Made by a program: the position numbers and the translations under genes. This document shows positions 54,480 to 63,128 of a DNA stretch of 64,000 bases, piece by piece. Numbering within the stretch: the stretch's first letter is position 1; every line of letters starts with the position of its first letter. This stretch comes from Hyphomicrobiales bacterium. Its GTDB lineage: Bacteria > Pseudomonadota > Alphaproteobacteria > Rhizobiales > Rhizobiaceae. Location of the stretch: positions 67,314 through 131,313 of the forward strand of contig UCEU01000008.1 in assembly GCA_900471485.1 (NCBI GenBank), given 5' to 3'. The notes beneath the pieces are model-generated. The model was given only the letters and a program-made list of their open reading frames with translations, was not told the origin of the DNA and ran no database searches.

Positions 54480-55289
54480 TCACGCGACCGACGAGGAATC
54501 CTCCTTCACTTGCGAGACCGTGCTCGCAACGACGAGCTTGATGCCCGCATCCTCGATCATCCGGGCGGCTTCCTCCGGAATGCCGTCATCGGTAATCACA
54601 GTAGAAACACGGTCGAGCGGGCACAGAATAAGGCTCGACCGGCGGTTGAACTTGCTGGAATCGACCATGACGACGAGTTCGTCGGCCTGGTGCATCAGCT
54701 TCTGCTCGCTCTGAATGATCTGCGCGTCGGCCTCCATGATGCCGAGCGGACCGACGCCCTGGGCGCCAATAAAGAAGCGGCGGGCGTAGAAATTGCGGAT
54801 CGCATCGTTGTCGAAAGGCGACAGGATCAGGCTCTGCTCGCGATAGATCACGCCACCCGGCACGGTGACCGTGTTCTTCGAGTGCTTGACCAGATGCTCG
54901 GCGATCGCAAAGGAGTTGGTCATGACCTGCATGCGATGCGCGGCCATGAAATGCACCATCTGGAAGGTGGTCGTGCCACCATTGATGATGATCGCATCAC
55001 CGGGATCGCACAAATCGACGGCCGCGCGAGCGATTGAGCGTTTTTTATCGATGTTGACTGATTCTGAAACCCGGAAAGGCCGCCCGGCGAGATTCCCAAG
55101 CTGCGGAGGATGCACAGCCTCGGCGCCACCCCGCACACGGCGGATCTTTCCCTGCACATGAAGGGCCGCGATGTCACGCCGGATCGTCGCCTCGGAAGCC
55201 TCTGTCAATTCGGAAATATCCTGAATCGTGACGACAGACTTTTCCTGAACGGCGCTCAATATGATGCGATGGCGTTCGCGTTCGTGCAT
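54480..55289 (-). CDS. rhaR: DeoR family repressor of the rhamnose regulon, RhaR
   Basis: A 269-aa DeoR-type regulator: N-terminal HTH (HERERHRIILSAVQEKSVVTIQDISELTEASEATIRRDIAAL, residues 2-43) and a sugar-phosphate isomerase-like effector domain (IINGGTTTFQMVHFMAAHRMQVMTNS, VMVDSSKFNRRSSLILCPLDRVSTVITDDG). ATG 55289 follows AGGAGGAA; upstream in-frame starts lack this. It is divergent from rhaD, and the long inverted repeat in the gap should be its operator. The effector is likely a rhamnose pathway intermediate. Confidence 0.92.
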   Translation of the reverse strand: MHERERHRIILSAVQEKSVVTIQDISELTEASEATIRRDIAALHVQGKIRRVRGGAEAVHPPQLGNLAGRPFRVSESVNIDKKRSIARAAVDLCDPGDAIIINGGTTTFQMVHFMAAHRMQVMTNSFAIAEHLVKHSKNTVTVPGGVIYREQSLILSPFDNDAIRNFYARRFFIGAQGVGPLGIMEADAQIIQSEQKLMHQADELVVMVDSSKFNRRSSLILCPLDRVSTVITDDGIPEEAARMIEDAGIKLVVASTVSQVKEDSSSVA

Positions 55290-55330
55290 GGGGTTCCTCC
55301 TAGCTTGCTTATTTCGCAGTTGTGACAATG

Positions 55331-55403
55331 TGTCAATCAAAAACGATCAAGAAATTTCATATTGCGCTGCACAATAATCGGTTTTGATCGTTTTCGATTG
55401 ACA
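55331..55403. promoter_or_regulatory. 20-bp inverted repeat between rhaR and rhaD (probable RhaR operator)
   Basis: Arm 1 (55331-55350, starting TGTCAATCAAAAACGATC) and arm 2 (55384-55403, TTGATCGTTTTC then GATTGACA) are inverted copies with one mismatch over 20 bp, separated by 33 bp. Each arm carries the TTGATCGTTTT-type element expected for a DeoR-family site. The pair sits in the 199-bp divergent promoter region. Confidence 0.7.
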
Positions 55404-55488
55404 ATGTCCATTTCTATGAGCGATACCGTCACCGCAAAGGGCGCGGAGTTCGTTCGGGCGTCCAAGAAATTTTACATGGGAGGATGAC

Positions 55489-57585
55489 ATGGCGGCAACC
55501 GTCCGGCTTCTGGATAATCGTTGGGACGAGACATATGCGGCAGGCCTCGATGAGCCTGGAAAGCTGCTTTATCGCTCGAATCTGCTGGGTGCCGACAAGC
55601 GCATCACCAACTATGGCGGCGGCAACACCTCTGCCAAGGTCATGGAAACCGACCCGCTGACCGGCGAAAAGGTCAAGGTTCTCTGGGTCAAGGGTTCGGG
55701 CGGCGACGTCGGCACCATCAAGCTCGACGGCTTCGCCACCCTCTACCAGGAAAAGCTGGATTCGCTGAAGGGCATCTACAAGGGCGTTGAAGACGAAGAC
55801 CGCATGGTCGGCTTCCTTCCGCATTGCACCTACAATCTCAACAGCCGCGCCGCTTCGATCGACACGCCGCTGCATGGCTTCGTGCCCTTCACGCATGTCG
55901 ACCACATGCATCCCGACGCGATCATCGCGATCGCCGCTTCCAAGAACTCCAAGGAATTGACGCAGCAGATCTTCGGTGCTGACATCGGCTGGCTGCCCTG
56001 GCGGCGCCCGGGCTTCCAGCTCGGCCTCGACCTCGAAGCCTTCGTCAAGGCGAACCCGAATTCGAAGGGCGTCGTGCTCGAAAGCCATGGTCTCTTCACC
56101 TGGGCCAACGACGCCAAGGCCTGCTACGAGCTGACACTCGATATCATCAACAAGGCGATCGTCTGGTTTGCCGAAAAGACCGAAGGCAAGACGATCTTCG
56201 GCGGCGCGGCCACGGAGAGCTTGGCCGCCGAACAGCGCCGCGCCGTCGCCGCCCGCCTGATGCCCGAAATCCGCGGCCGCATCGGCAAGGCGGAGCGCAA
56301 ACTCGGCCACTTCGATGACCAGGACGCCGTTCTCGAATTCGTCAACTCGAAGAACTTGGCACCGCTCGGCGCGCTCGGCACCAGCTGCCCGGACCACTTC
56401 CTGCGCACCAAGATCCGCCCGTTGATCATCGATTTCGACCCGGCAAAGCCGGATGTGGATGCGATCGTGGCCGGTCTCGACAAGGCGCTCGAAGACTACC
56501 GCGCCGACTACGCGCGCTATTACAACGACTGCAAACATGACAATTCGCCCGCCATGCGCGACGCGAACCCGGTTATCTTCCTCGTTCCCGGCGTCGGCAT
56601 GCTGTCCTTTGCGCGAGACAAGGCAACGGCGCGTATCGCCAGCGAGTTCTACGTCAACGCCATCAACGTCATGCGCGGCGCGTCGACCGTTTCGGAATAT
56701 CAGGGGCTCCCCGAGCAGGAAGCCTTCGATATCGAATACTGGCTGCTCGAGGAAGCCAAGCTTCAGCGCATGCCGAAGCCGAAGAGCCTGGCCGGCAAGG
56801 TTGCCTTCGTCACCGGCGGTGCCGGCGGCATCGGCCGTGCGACGGCTGCCCGTCTGATCGGCGAAGGTGCCTGCGTGGTTCTGGCCGATATCGACCAGGA
56901 AGCGCTCGACAGCACGAAGGCCGACTTCGCAAAGCAGTTCGGCGCAGATGCCGTTCGCGGCGTCAAGCTCGACGTGACCAAGGAAGACGGCGTGATCTCG
57001 TCCTTCGCGGAAGCCTGCGTCGAATTCGGCGGCGTCGATATCCTCGTCTCGAACGCCGGTATCGCCTCGTCCGCTCCGATCGAAAGCACCGAGCTTTCGA
57101 TGTGGAACAAGAACATCGATATCCTGGCGACCGGCTACTTCCTGGTTTCGCGCGAAGCCTTCCGCCTGTTCCGCAAGCAGAACCTCGGCGGCAACGTCGT
57201 GTTCGTCGCCTCCAAGAACGGCCTGGCATCGTCTCCGAACGCTGCCGCCTATTGCACGGCCAAGGCTGCCGAAATCCATCTTGCCCGTTGCCTGGCGCTC
57301 GAAGGTGCGGAAGCCGGCATTCGCGTCAACACCGTCAACCCGGATGCGGTTCTTCGCGGATCGAAGATCTGGAACGGCGAGTGGCGCGAGCAGCGTGCGG
57401 CTTCGTCGAAGATCGAGATCAACGAGCTCGAGGAGCACTATCGCAAGCGCTCGATGCTGAAGCTCAACGTCTTCCCTGAAGACATCGCCGAAGCGATCTA
57501 CTTCCTGGCGTCCGATCTCTCGGCGAAGTCTACCGGCAACATCATCAACGTCGATGCCGGCAACGCGCAGAGCTTCCCGCGCTGA
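55489..57585 (+). CDS. rhaD: Bifunctional rhamnulose-1-phosphate aldolase/short-chain alcohol dehydrogenase RhaD
   Basis: A 698-aa fusion. Residues 1-430 are a class II aldolase-like domain (NYGGGNTSAKVME; VDHMHPDAIIAIA for metal ligands; VLESHGLFTWANDAKAC). Residues 445-698 are an SDR domain with KVAFVTGGAGGIGRATAA, SNAGIASSAP, and the YxxxK in AAYCTAKAAEIHLARCLA. It cleaves rhamnulose-1-phosphate to dihydroxyacetone phosphate and L-lactaldehyde, and the SDR part probably oxidises lactaldehyde. GGGAGGATGAC precedes the ATG. It is divergent from the rhaRSTPQUK unit. Confidence 0.94.
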   Translation: MAATVRLLDNRWDETYAAGLDEPGKLLYRSNLLGADKRITNYGGGNTSAKVMETDPLTGEKVKVLWVKGSGGDVGTIKLDGFATLYQEKLDSLKGIYKGVEDEDRMVGFLPHCTYNLNSRAASIDTPLHGFVPFTHVDHMHPDAIIAIAASKNSKELTQQIFGADIGWLPWRRPGFQLGLDLEAFVKANPNSKGVVLESHGLFTWANDAKACYELTLDIINKAIVWFAEKTEGKTIFGGAATESLAAEQRRAVAARLMPEIRGRIGKAERKLGHFDDQDAVLEFVNSKNLAPLGALGTSCPDHFLRTKIRPLIIDFDPAKPDVDAIVAGLDKALEDYRADYARYYNDCKHDNSPAMRDANPVIFLVPGVGMLSFARDKATARIASEFYVNAINVMRGASTVSEYQGLPEQEAFDIEYWLLEEAKLQRMPKPKSLAGKVAFVTGGAGGIGRATAARLIGEGACVVLADIDQEALDSTKADFAKQFGADAVRGVKLDVTKEDGVISSFAEACVEFGGVDILVSNAGIASSAPIESTELSMWNKNIDILATGYFLVSREAFRLFRKQNLGGNVVFVASKNGLASSPNAAAYCTAKAAEIHLARCLALEGAEAGIRVNTVNPDAVLRGSKIWNGEWREQRAASSKIEINELEEHYRKRSMLKLNVFPEDIAEAIYFLASDLSAKSTGNIINVDAGNAQSFPR

Positions 57586-57588
57586 TCG

Positions 57589-57744
57589 CTACCGCCGGAG
57601 GATCACCCATACCGCATGGATGATCCCCGGCACGTAGCCGCACAGCGTCAGCAGTATGTTTAGCCAGAACTGCAGGCCGATTCCGACCTGCAGGAATACG
57701 CCGACGGGTGGCAGGATGATCGCGAAAAGAATGCGTATGATGTC
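57589..57744 (-). pseudogene. YqaE/Pmp3-family small membrane protein, no standard start codon
   Basis: Minus-strand frame reading DIIRILFAIILPPVGVFLQV then GIGLQFWLNILLTLCGYVPG and ending HAVWVILRR, 51 codons and a TAG stop. This is a clear Pmp3/YqaE (UPF0057) protein with two membrane helices. The codon where the family has its Met is TCG (57745-57747), and no ATG, GTG or TTG exists back to the in-frame TAA at 57766-57768. It may be a start-lost pseudogene or use a rare ATC/ATA start (57739 or 57736); GAGG lies upstream. It sits between rhaD and rhaI, antisense to their transcript. Confidence 0.75.
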
Positions 57745-57831
57745 CGAGGTCGCCTCGTTATTGATTTAGGTATTTCACGCATCGAAACGCGGACAGGAGC
57801 CGTTTGGTTCGATGCGAAGAGGGAGGAACTG

Positions 57832-59124
57832 ATGGCCGAAACCAAAATCGCGCAGGATGTGATTGCGCAGGAAAACGACAAGCGCGCATCCGCGCTCAAA
57901 TCCGATTACGAAGCGCTCGGCGCCAACCTGTCGCGCCGTGGCGTCGACATTGAAGCGATCACGCGTCGCGTCTCCGAATTCTTCGTGGCCGTGCCCTCCT
58001 GGGGCGTCGGCACCGGCGGCACGCGCTTTGCCCGCTTCCCCGGCACCGGCGAACCACGCGGGATCTTCGACAAGCTGGACGATTGCTCCGTCATCAACGA
58101 GCTGACACGTGCCACGCCGAACGTCTCGCTCCACATTCCGTGGGACAAGACCGACGTCAAGGAATTGAAGGCAAAGGGTGATCAGCTCGGCCTCGGCTTC
58201 GACGCGATGAACTCCAACACATTCTCCGACGCGCCCGGCCAGGCCCATTCCTACAAGTATGGATCGCTTAGCCACACCGACGCGGCAACGCGTGCGCAAG
58301 CCGTCGAGCACAACATCGAATGCATCGAGATCGGCAAGGCGATCGGCTCCAAGGCGCTGACCGTGTGGGTTGGCGACGGTTCCAACTTCCCGGGCCAGAG
58401 CAATTTCACCCGCTCCTTCGAGCGCTACCTCGCCTCGATGGCCGACATCTACAACGCGCTGCCTGACGATTGGAAGCTGTTTTCCGAGCACAAGATGTAC
58501 GAGCCGGCCTTCTACTCGACGGTCGTACAGGACTGGGGCACGAATTACCTGATCGCCCAGACGCTGGGACCGAAGGCGCATTGCCTTGTCGACCTCGGCC
58601 ATCACGCGCCGAACACCAATATCGAGATGATCGTCGCCCGCCTGATCCAGTTCGGCAAGCTCGGCGGTTTCCATTTCAACGACTCGAAGTACGGCGATGA
58701 CGACCTCGACGCCGGCTCGATCGAGCCTTACCGCCTGTTCCTCGTCTTCAACGAGCTGGTCGAGGCCGAGCAGCGCGGCGTCAACGACTTCAACCCGGCG
58801 CACATGATCGACCAGTCGCACAATGTGACCGATCCGATCGAAAGCCTGATCAACAGCGCCAACGAAATCCGCCGCGCCTATGCGCAGGCGCTGATCGTCG
58901 ACCGCAAGTCGCTGGCAGGCTTCCAGGACGAGAACGACGCGCTGATGGCGACGGAGACGCTGAAGCGCGGCTATCGCACCGATGTCGAGCCGATCCTGGC
59001 CGAAGCCCGCCGTCGCGCCGGTGGCGCGATCGATCCGGTCGCGACCTACCGCGCCAGCGGCTACCGCAAGAAGGTTGCCGCGGAGCGTCCGGCGTCCGTC
59101 GGCGGCAGCGGCGGTATTATCTGA
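57832..59124 (+). CDS. rhaI: L-rhamnose isomerase RhaI (rhizobial type)
   Basis: A 430-aa xylose-isomerase-like TIM barrel of the RhaI catabolism isomerase family, converting L-rhamnose to L-rhamnulose. Segments with metal/substrate residues: FSEHKMYEPAFYSTVVQDWGTNY, HCLVDLGHHAPNTNIEMIVARL and GGFHFNDSKYGDDDLDAGSI. GAGGGAGGAA precedes ATG 57832. A 246-bp gap from rhaD, occupied by the antisense Pmp3-like frame, separates the two genes. They may still share a transcript. Confidence 0.94.
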   Translation: MAETKIAQDVIAQENDKRASALKSDYEALGANLSRRGVDIEAITRRVSEFFVAVPSWGVGTGGTRFARFPGTGEPRGIFDKLDDCSVINELTRATPNVSLHIPWDKTDVKELKAKGDQLGLGFDAMNSNTFSDAPGQAHSYKYGSLSHTDAATRAQAVEHNIECIEIGKAIGSKALTVWVGDGSNFPGQSNFTRSFERYLASMADIYNALPDDWKLFSEHKMYEPAFYSTVVQDWGTNYLIAQTLGPKAHCLVDLGHHAPNTNIEMIVARLIQFGKLGGFHFNDSKYGDDDLDAGSIEPYRLFLVFNELVEAEQRGVNDFNPAHMIDQSHNVTDPIESLINSANEIRRAYAQALIVDRKSLAGFQDENDALMATETLKRGYRTDVEPILAEARRRAGGAIDPVATYRASGYRKKVAAERPASVGGSGGII

Positions 59125-59144
59125 GCCTCCCAAGACGAAGCTTC

Positions 59145-59174
59145 ACGGGCCGTCGGATTGTTCCGGCGGCCCGT
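59145..59174 (+). terminator. Hairpin after rhaI
   Basis: ACGGGCCGTCGG pairs with CCGGCGGCCCGT (12 bp with one G-U) around an ATTGTT loop, 20 bp beyond the rhaI stop. No long T-run follows. Confidence 0.6.
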
Positions 59175-59202
59175 TCGCACTTCAGCGCTTTACGAATGCG
59201 AA

Positions 59203-59231
59203 AAGGCCGCCGCTTCATCAGCGACGGCCTT
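59203..59231 (-). terminator. Terminator of the small CSFC peptide gene
   Basis: AAGGCCG/CGGCCTT 7-bp stem with an inner GCT/AGC extension. On the minus strand it is followed by TTTTCG, placed 24 bp past the stop of the 69-aa gene. Confidence 0.65.
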
Positions 59232-59254
59232 CAGGGGCAGGGAAGCCCGAAGTC

Positions 59255-59464
59255 TCAGCAAAAGCTGCAGGTCGCAGCCGGGTTGCTCTGAATGATATTA
59301 ATGAACTTCTTTACCGGGTTTGGGCGTTGCGCGCGTTTCACCGCTGCTGTCTCCAGGAGTTGCTTGAAATCTTCAAGCTTTACGCCGTCGGCGCGCATCA
59401 CCATGGCGATTAGCGGGTCGCGAAGCGCTTCGGAAATGGTCAGGTCGTCTCTGGTCTTTGTCAT
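59255..59464 (-). CDS. Small peptide with C-terminal CSFC, divergent from a TetR gene
   Basis: A 69-aa protein: helical first half (TISEALRDPLIAMVMRADGV; LEDFKQLLETAAVKRA) and a short tail KKFINIIQSNPAATCSFC with Cys66 and Cys69. AAAGGAGG, a very strong ribosome-binding site, precedes the ATG, and an intrinsic terminator follows, so it is surely expressed. No family was recognised. The gene shares an operator-rich gap with the TetR gene and is probably its target. A leader-like region plus a Cys-bearing tail would also suit a peptide precursor or metal chaperone; neither is shown. Confidence 0.8.
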   Translation of the reverse strand: MTKTRDDLTISEALRDPLIAMVMRADGVKLEDFKQLLETAAVKRAQRPNPVKKFINIIQSNPAATCSFC

Positions 59465-59541
59465 GGTTCAGTCCTCCTTTCGTGGGCAGCTGCCCGTGTT
59501 CCACTCCCGCGCGTCGGCATTGACTTGAGCGAGCAGTGGTG

Positions 59542-59570
59542 TTACCGGTAAGTAACAATGCATTTGTTAC
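59542..59570. promoter_or_regulatory. TetR-type operator candidates
   Basis: TTACCGGTAA (59542-59551, perfect palindrome) abuts GTAACAA-TGCAT-TTGTTAC (59552-59570, perfect 7-bp arms). Both use GTTAC/GTAAC half-sites and lie in the 121-bp gap between the small peptide gene and the TetR gene. Confidence 0.6.
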
Positions 59571-59585
59571 CGAGCGGTCACATCT

Positions 59586-60209
59586 ATGTCAAGGACGCAG
59601 TCCTCAAAAATATCAAAAACTTCCAGCGAATTTTCACCTGCTATTACTGAGGCGAGTCTCCCTCCCAGGGAGCGTATCGTCTCGACTGCGGCTGAACTTT
59701 TTCGCGAGCACGGCATTCGCGGTATTGGCGTGGACGCCATTGCCGACGCGGCGCTGACCAACAAGATGACGCTATACCGTCACTTCGGCTCGAAGGACGA
59801 ACTGGTGTGCGAGACGCTGCGTCGCGCCTCCGACAAGGCCGAGGCGATCTGGCGCGATCTGGAAACAGCCCATCCCGGAGATGCGCGCGCGCAACTGGTC
59901 GCCTGGGTCGAAGCGCGCACGCAGAGCCTCTGCGGCGAGCATGTCGGTTGCGATCTCGCCAATGCCGCCATCGAGCTCAAAGGCGAGGGGCATCCGGCTT
60001 ACTCTCTCATCGAGCGTCACAAGGCCGAGCAGCGCGACCGGCTGGAAGCGCTCTGTCGCGCGGCCGGTGCGCGCGAACCAACTCTCCTTGCCGACACGCT
60101 GACGCTGCTTCTCGAAGGCGCGCGCGTAACCCGTCAGGCGATGGGCAACGACACCTGCTGCAGCCATTTCTCCAAGGCTTGCAACGCGGCGATCACGGCC
60201 TTCGCCTAA
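59586..60209 (+). CDS. TetR/AcrR family transcriptional regulator
   Basis: A 207-aa repressor with an N-terminal HTH (PPRERIVSTAAELFREHGIRGIGVDAIADAALTNKMTLYRHFGSKDELV, residues 26-74) and a ligand domain with three Cys (CDLA; TCCSHF). It probably represses itself and the divergent small peptide gene through the GTTAC-type sites. The ligand is unknown; TetR proteins with Cys pairs sometimes sense thiol-reactive compounds, which is only a suggestion. Confidence 0.9.
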   Translation: MSRTQSSKISKTSSEFSPAITEASLPPRERIVSTAAELFREHGIRGIGVDAIADAALTNKMTLYRHFGSKDELVCETLRRASDKAEAIWRDLETAHPGDARAQLVAWVEARTQSLCGEHVGCDLANAAIELKGEGHPAYSLIERHKAEQRDRLEALCRAAGAREPTLLADTLTLLLEGARVTRQAMGNDTCCSHFSKACNAAITAFA

Positions 60210-60261
60210 GCCTCCGCCGGCACTCAAGGAACTTTTCGCCACCCGCTTCGTTTTCCACCTA

Positions 60262-60477
60262 ATGTGGAAGGCGACGCGAAGTGTCGAAATGATCTACGGT
60301 TATCTCCAGCGTCTGTATGCCAAACGCGCCCAGCTCGAGGCTCAACTCGAGCTTTACGAGGCGAGAAGCTGTTTTGGCGAAGAAGAGGTCAGCGACGGTA
60401 CCGATGTCGACCTGCGTGATCGTATCGATGAAATCTCGTCGGAGATCGAGGCGCTGGAACACAGCCACAACACCTAG
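60262..60477 (+). CDS. Small coiled-coil hypothetical protein
   Basis: A 71-aa protein dominated by a coiled coil (LYAKRAQLEAQLELYEA; DLRDRIDEISSEIEALEHS) with an acidic centre FGEEEVSDGTD. No family was recognised. The start is ambiguous: ATG 60262 or ATG 60289 (MIYGYLQRLY); neither has a strong ribosome-binding site. Its stop overlaps the convergent DUF1810 gene by 4 bp. Confidence 0.6.
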   Translation: MWKATRSVEMIYGYLQRLYAKRAQLEAQLELYEARSCFGEEEVSDGTDVDLRDRIDEISSEIEALEHSHNT

Positions 60478-60911
60478 CTGCCGGCGTCCAGCAGCTCGAT
60501 CGTGCGCCGATCGAAACCCTCCTCATAATAGCGGTCGATCGCCTCGTGAAACGGCGAGCCGTGATCGCTGATGGCAGCAAACAGTGTCATTGATGAACGG
60601 AATTTCGCATCGTCTGGTGAGCCGAAAATCTCGTGGGCGGTTTGATTGCGTACCGCCAGAACCGCCTCGACGCATCGCAGCAGCCTGCTGCCCAGGATCG
60701 GCTCTGCCAGATAGGCCATAGCCTCTTCCGCAGAACGGATCGCATACTTTTCCGCCATCGGAGAGGACCCGAGGCCGGCGATTTGCGGGAAGATGAACCA
60801 CATCCAGTGGGTCCGCTTATGCCCCGCTTTCAGTTCGCGCAGTGCATGGTCGTAGCTACCCTGTTGCGCCTGCATAAAGCGGTCGAGATCATAGTCGATC
60901 GGCGCGGCCAT
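60474..60911 (-). CDS. DUF1810 domain protein
   Basis: A 145-aa soluble protein matching DUF1810: DLDRFMQAQQGSYDHALRELKAGHKRTHWMWFIFPQIAGLGSSPMAEKYAI followed by EEAMAYLAEPILGSRL. The family is uncharacterised; it is related in fold to the NADAR-like proteins. It is convergent with the coiled-coil gene, sharing 4 bp. Confidence 0.88.
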   Translation of the reverse strand: MAAPIDYDLDRFMQAQQGSYDHALRELKAGHKRTHWMWFIFPQIAGLGSSPMAEKYAIRSAEEAMAYLAEPILGSRLLRCVEAVLAVRNQTAHEIFGSPDDAKFRSSMTLFAAISDHGSPFHEAIDRYYEEGFDRRTIELLDAGS

Positions 60912-61011
60912 CTGTTCTCCCCGGTGGTTGCAGCCGCATGCGGCCTTCTGGCTTCGAAGTTACATAGGCGGATCAGCGGCGCGTGCCAGAGCGGGTCTCA
61001 CGCGACACGCG

Positions 61012-62652
61012 TCACGAAGCAGCGTCCGCACTCTCGTCCATAAGCTCCAGTGCCGCGACAAAGCGCGTCCCGCGCGTGCCCATGTACTCGTAAGTGCCCC
61101 GCATCTGGTTGACGAAGGCGGCGATCAGGCGCGTGCCCATGCCGCTCCTGGCGCCCGCATCGGGAAGCCCGATACCGTCGTCGGCGACGACGAGGCGCGC
61201 GGCAGTGGGGGAAATCTTTCGTAGCTCTATCCAGATGTGACCGCTGTCTCGACCGGTGAAGGCGTACTTCATGATGTTCGCGAGCAGTTCGTTCAGCATC
61301 AGCGCCAGCGGCGTTGCCTTGTCTGGATGCACGATGAGGTCGTCGATGTCGAAGGTGAGTGTGATCGGGCGTTCGTGGACATCCACCAGCGTCTTGACCA
61401 GCGAAGGGATCAGCGCCCTGGCGGAAACGCCGGTGAACTCATCGAACCCGTACATCTGCTCATGCACCGATGACATCGCCATGATCCGGTCGTTGAGCTT
61501 CTGAACCGCTTCCGGTTCGAAGTTCTGCATGCGAACCAGGGCCATCACGGTCTGCAGGTTGTTCTTAACGCGGTGGTGGATCTCCCTCATCAGCACCTGG
61601 TTGGTATGCAGCGCATCTGCCAGCCGCTGCATGTTGCGCGCTTCCGCCCGCATGAGGCTAAGGATCCACCGGGCCGCCGCCAGCGCACCACAGAAGGCGA
61701 AGAGCACCAGCAGTGTGGCCACCTTCGCATCGTTCCAGAATGGTTGCAGGGTTGCCGCCAGTTCCGCCGACGCGATAGCCACGAAAGGCGTGCGCTCGAC
61801 GATGCGGTAGGCAACGAGACGCGTCTGGTTGTCGACTGGCGACTGGGACACATAGGTTCCCGACGTCCACTTCCGCATGTAGTCGTTGAAAAGCACATGA
61901 TTGGCCATATCCACCGGTCCGCCCGGCTCCGGATGCCGGGCAACGAGCTCTCCATCGCGGCGGATCAGGCTCACGGTCGAGTTGCTTCCCAGCGCCACCG
62001 CATCCCAAACCTGGCGCAGGATGTTCGCATCGAAGGAGATCACGGCGACGCCCGCGAAGGCGTTGTTTCGTTCCAGTCGCCGGCTGAACACAAAAACCTG
62101 CCTGCCGGAGAAGCGGCTGATCATCAGCGCGGAGGTGTACTCGGGCGCACCATTGGCAAGTCGCGTGAAATAATCCCGATCGGTGACGTCGATCGGCTTC
62201 ATGTCGCGGTCGTTGGAGAAGAGGGTCTTGCCATCAGCGCCGATCACGAAGGCAGTGACATTGCCCGGCAGGTCGGCAACGGCGAGGTTGAGGTCGTGCA
62301 CGCTCCGGGGACCGGCCACCACCATTTCCGGCCCAAGCGAATCGTCGATGCGATGCAGGGTCTCGCGCGCCAGCGACGTCAGCCAGTTGGCATTGGCCGC
62401 GACGATCTTCGACGCGGCGACGACCCGGTCCACGCCGCCCTTTGCCGCGTTCTGGTAGCTGGAATAAAGCCAGACGGCCAAGACCGCGGTGAGCGCCAGG
62501 AACATGAGCGCGATGACCGATATCGATGCTCTTCCGGCGGCACGTACGTTCTTGCCTGCAGGGGCCATTCGTTGAACCTGTTTCCGGCGAGTGAGGGTAT
62601 CTGGTCTCGGTAAGCGCGATGGAACATTTATGCGAAGCGGCTCAGATACCAT
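61012..62652 (-). CDS. Membrane sensor histidine kinase (HisKA_2 type) with Cache domain
   Basis: A 546-aa kinase. A membrane helix (ISVIALMFLALTAVLAVWLYSS) is followed by a periplasmic double-Cache domain (DRDYFTRLANGAPEYTSALMISRF; VAVISFDANILRQVW), a second helix near residue 310-330, a HisKA_2 phosphoacceptor box (MREIHHRVKNNLQTVMALVR) and a HATPase domain (LMLNELLANIMKYAF; VADDGIGLPDAGARSGMGTRLI). This kinase type often works in the general stress response or light/redox signalling of alphaproteobacteria. The start may be ATG 62568. No response regulator is adjacent. Confidence 0.9.
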   Translation of the reverse strand: MVSEPLRINVPSRLPRPDTLTRRKQVQRMAPAGKNVRAAGRASISVIALMFLALTAVLAVWLYSSYQNAAKGGVDRVVAASKIVAANANWLTSLARETLHRIDDSLGPEMVVAGPRSVHDLNLAVADLPGNVTAFVIGADGKTLFSNDRDMKPIDVTDRDYFTRLANGAPEYTSALMISRFSGRQVFVFSRRLERNNAFAGVAVISFDANILRQVWDAVALGSNSTVSLIRRDGELVARHPEPGGPVDMANHVLFNDYMRKWTSGTYVSQSPVDNQTRLVAYRIVERTPFVAIASAELAATLQPFWNDAKVATLLVLFAFCGALAAARWILSLMRAEARNMQRLADALHTNQVLMREIHHRVKNNLQTVMALVRMQNFEPEAVQKLNDRIMAMSSVHEQMYGFDEFTGVSARALIPSLVKTLVDVHERPITLTFDIDDLIVHPDKATPLALMLNELLANIMKYAFTGRDSGHIWIELRKISPTAARLVVADDGIGLPDAGARSGMGTRLIAAFVNQMRGTYEYMGTRGTRFVAALELMDESADAAS

Positions 62653-62816
62653 GCCGTCTTTTTCGTAGTCGCGAAAGACGGCACTTCAGCGAATGGTGAA
62701 CTGGAGGTTGAATTTCCGGGAAGCAGTCGCCCATGGCGAACTGGCTGGGCCTGCGCCTCTCCCGCCGGATCATCATCGGGCGGATATGCGCGCAGCGAAG
62801 AGCCGGCGCTCTGTCG

Positions 62817-62849
62817 TTTGACCCCGGGGCAAATGCCCGCGGGATCAAA
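62817..62849. terminator. Hairpin after minE
   Basis: TTTGACCCCGGGGC and GCCCGCGGGATCAAA form a long imperfect stem (one bulge, one G-U) around AAAT, 20 bp past the minE stop. The T-run is weak, so terminator function is probable rather than certain. Confidence 0.5.
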
Positions 62850-62867
62850 ACCAATCTTGCTAGCCGA

Positions 62868-63128
62868 TCAGGCGGCCTTGGCAGCGGCGTCGAGCGGAAT
62901 CTCGACGTCGATCTCGAGGATCGACATATGCTCGTCGCGATCCATCTTCACGCGGACCCGCTCGGCATCGACATCGACGTGCTTGGCGATGACCGCGAGG
63001 ATCTCCTCACGAAGAACGGAAACCAGGTCGGAACCGACCGATGACCGTTCATGAGCGAGAAGGACCTGAAGACGCTCGCGGGCGGCGGGCGCCGTCCGCT
63101 GTTTGCGGAATAGGGTAAACAGGCTCAT
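62868..63128 (-). CDS. minE: Cell division topological specificity factor MinE
   Basis: An 86-aa protein with the N-terminal MinD-contact helix ([28 protein letters not shown]) and C-terminal topological domain ([40 protein letters not shown]). It stimulates MinD ATPase to set division-site placement. It overlaps minD by 4 bp. Confidence 0.95.
   Translation of the reverse strand: MSLFTLFRKQRTAPAARERLQVLLAHERSSVGSDLVSVLREEILAVIAKHVDVDAERVRVKMDRDEHMSILEIDVEIPLDAAAKAA

Noticed and set aside
55429..57438. 669-codon minus-strand frame opposite rhaD
   Set aside because: Antisense shadow of a strongly supported gene.
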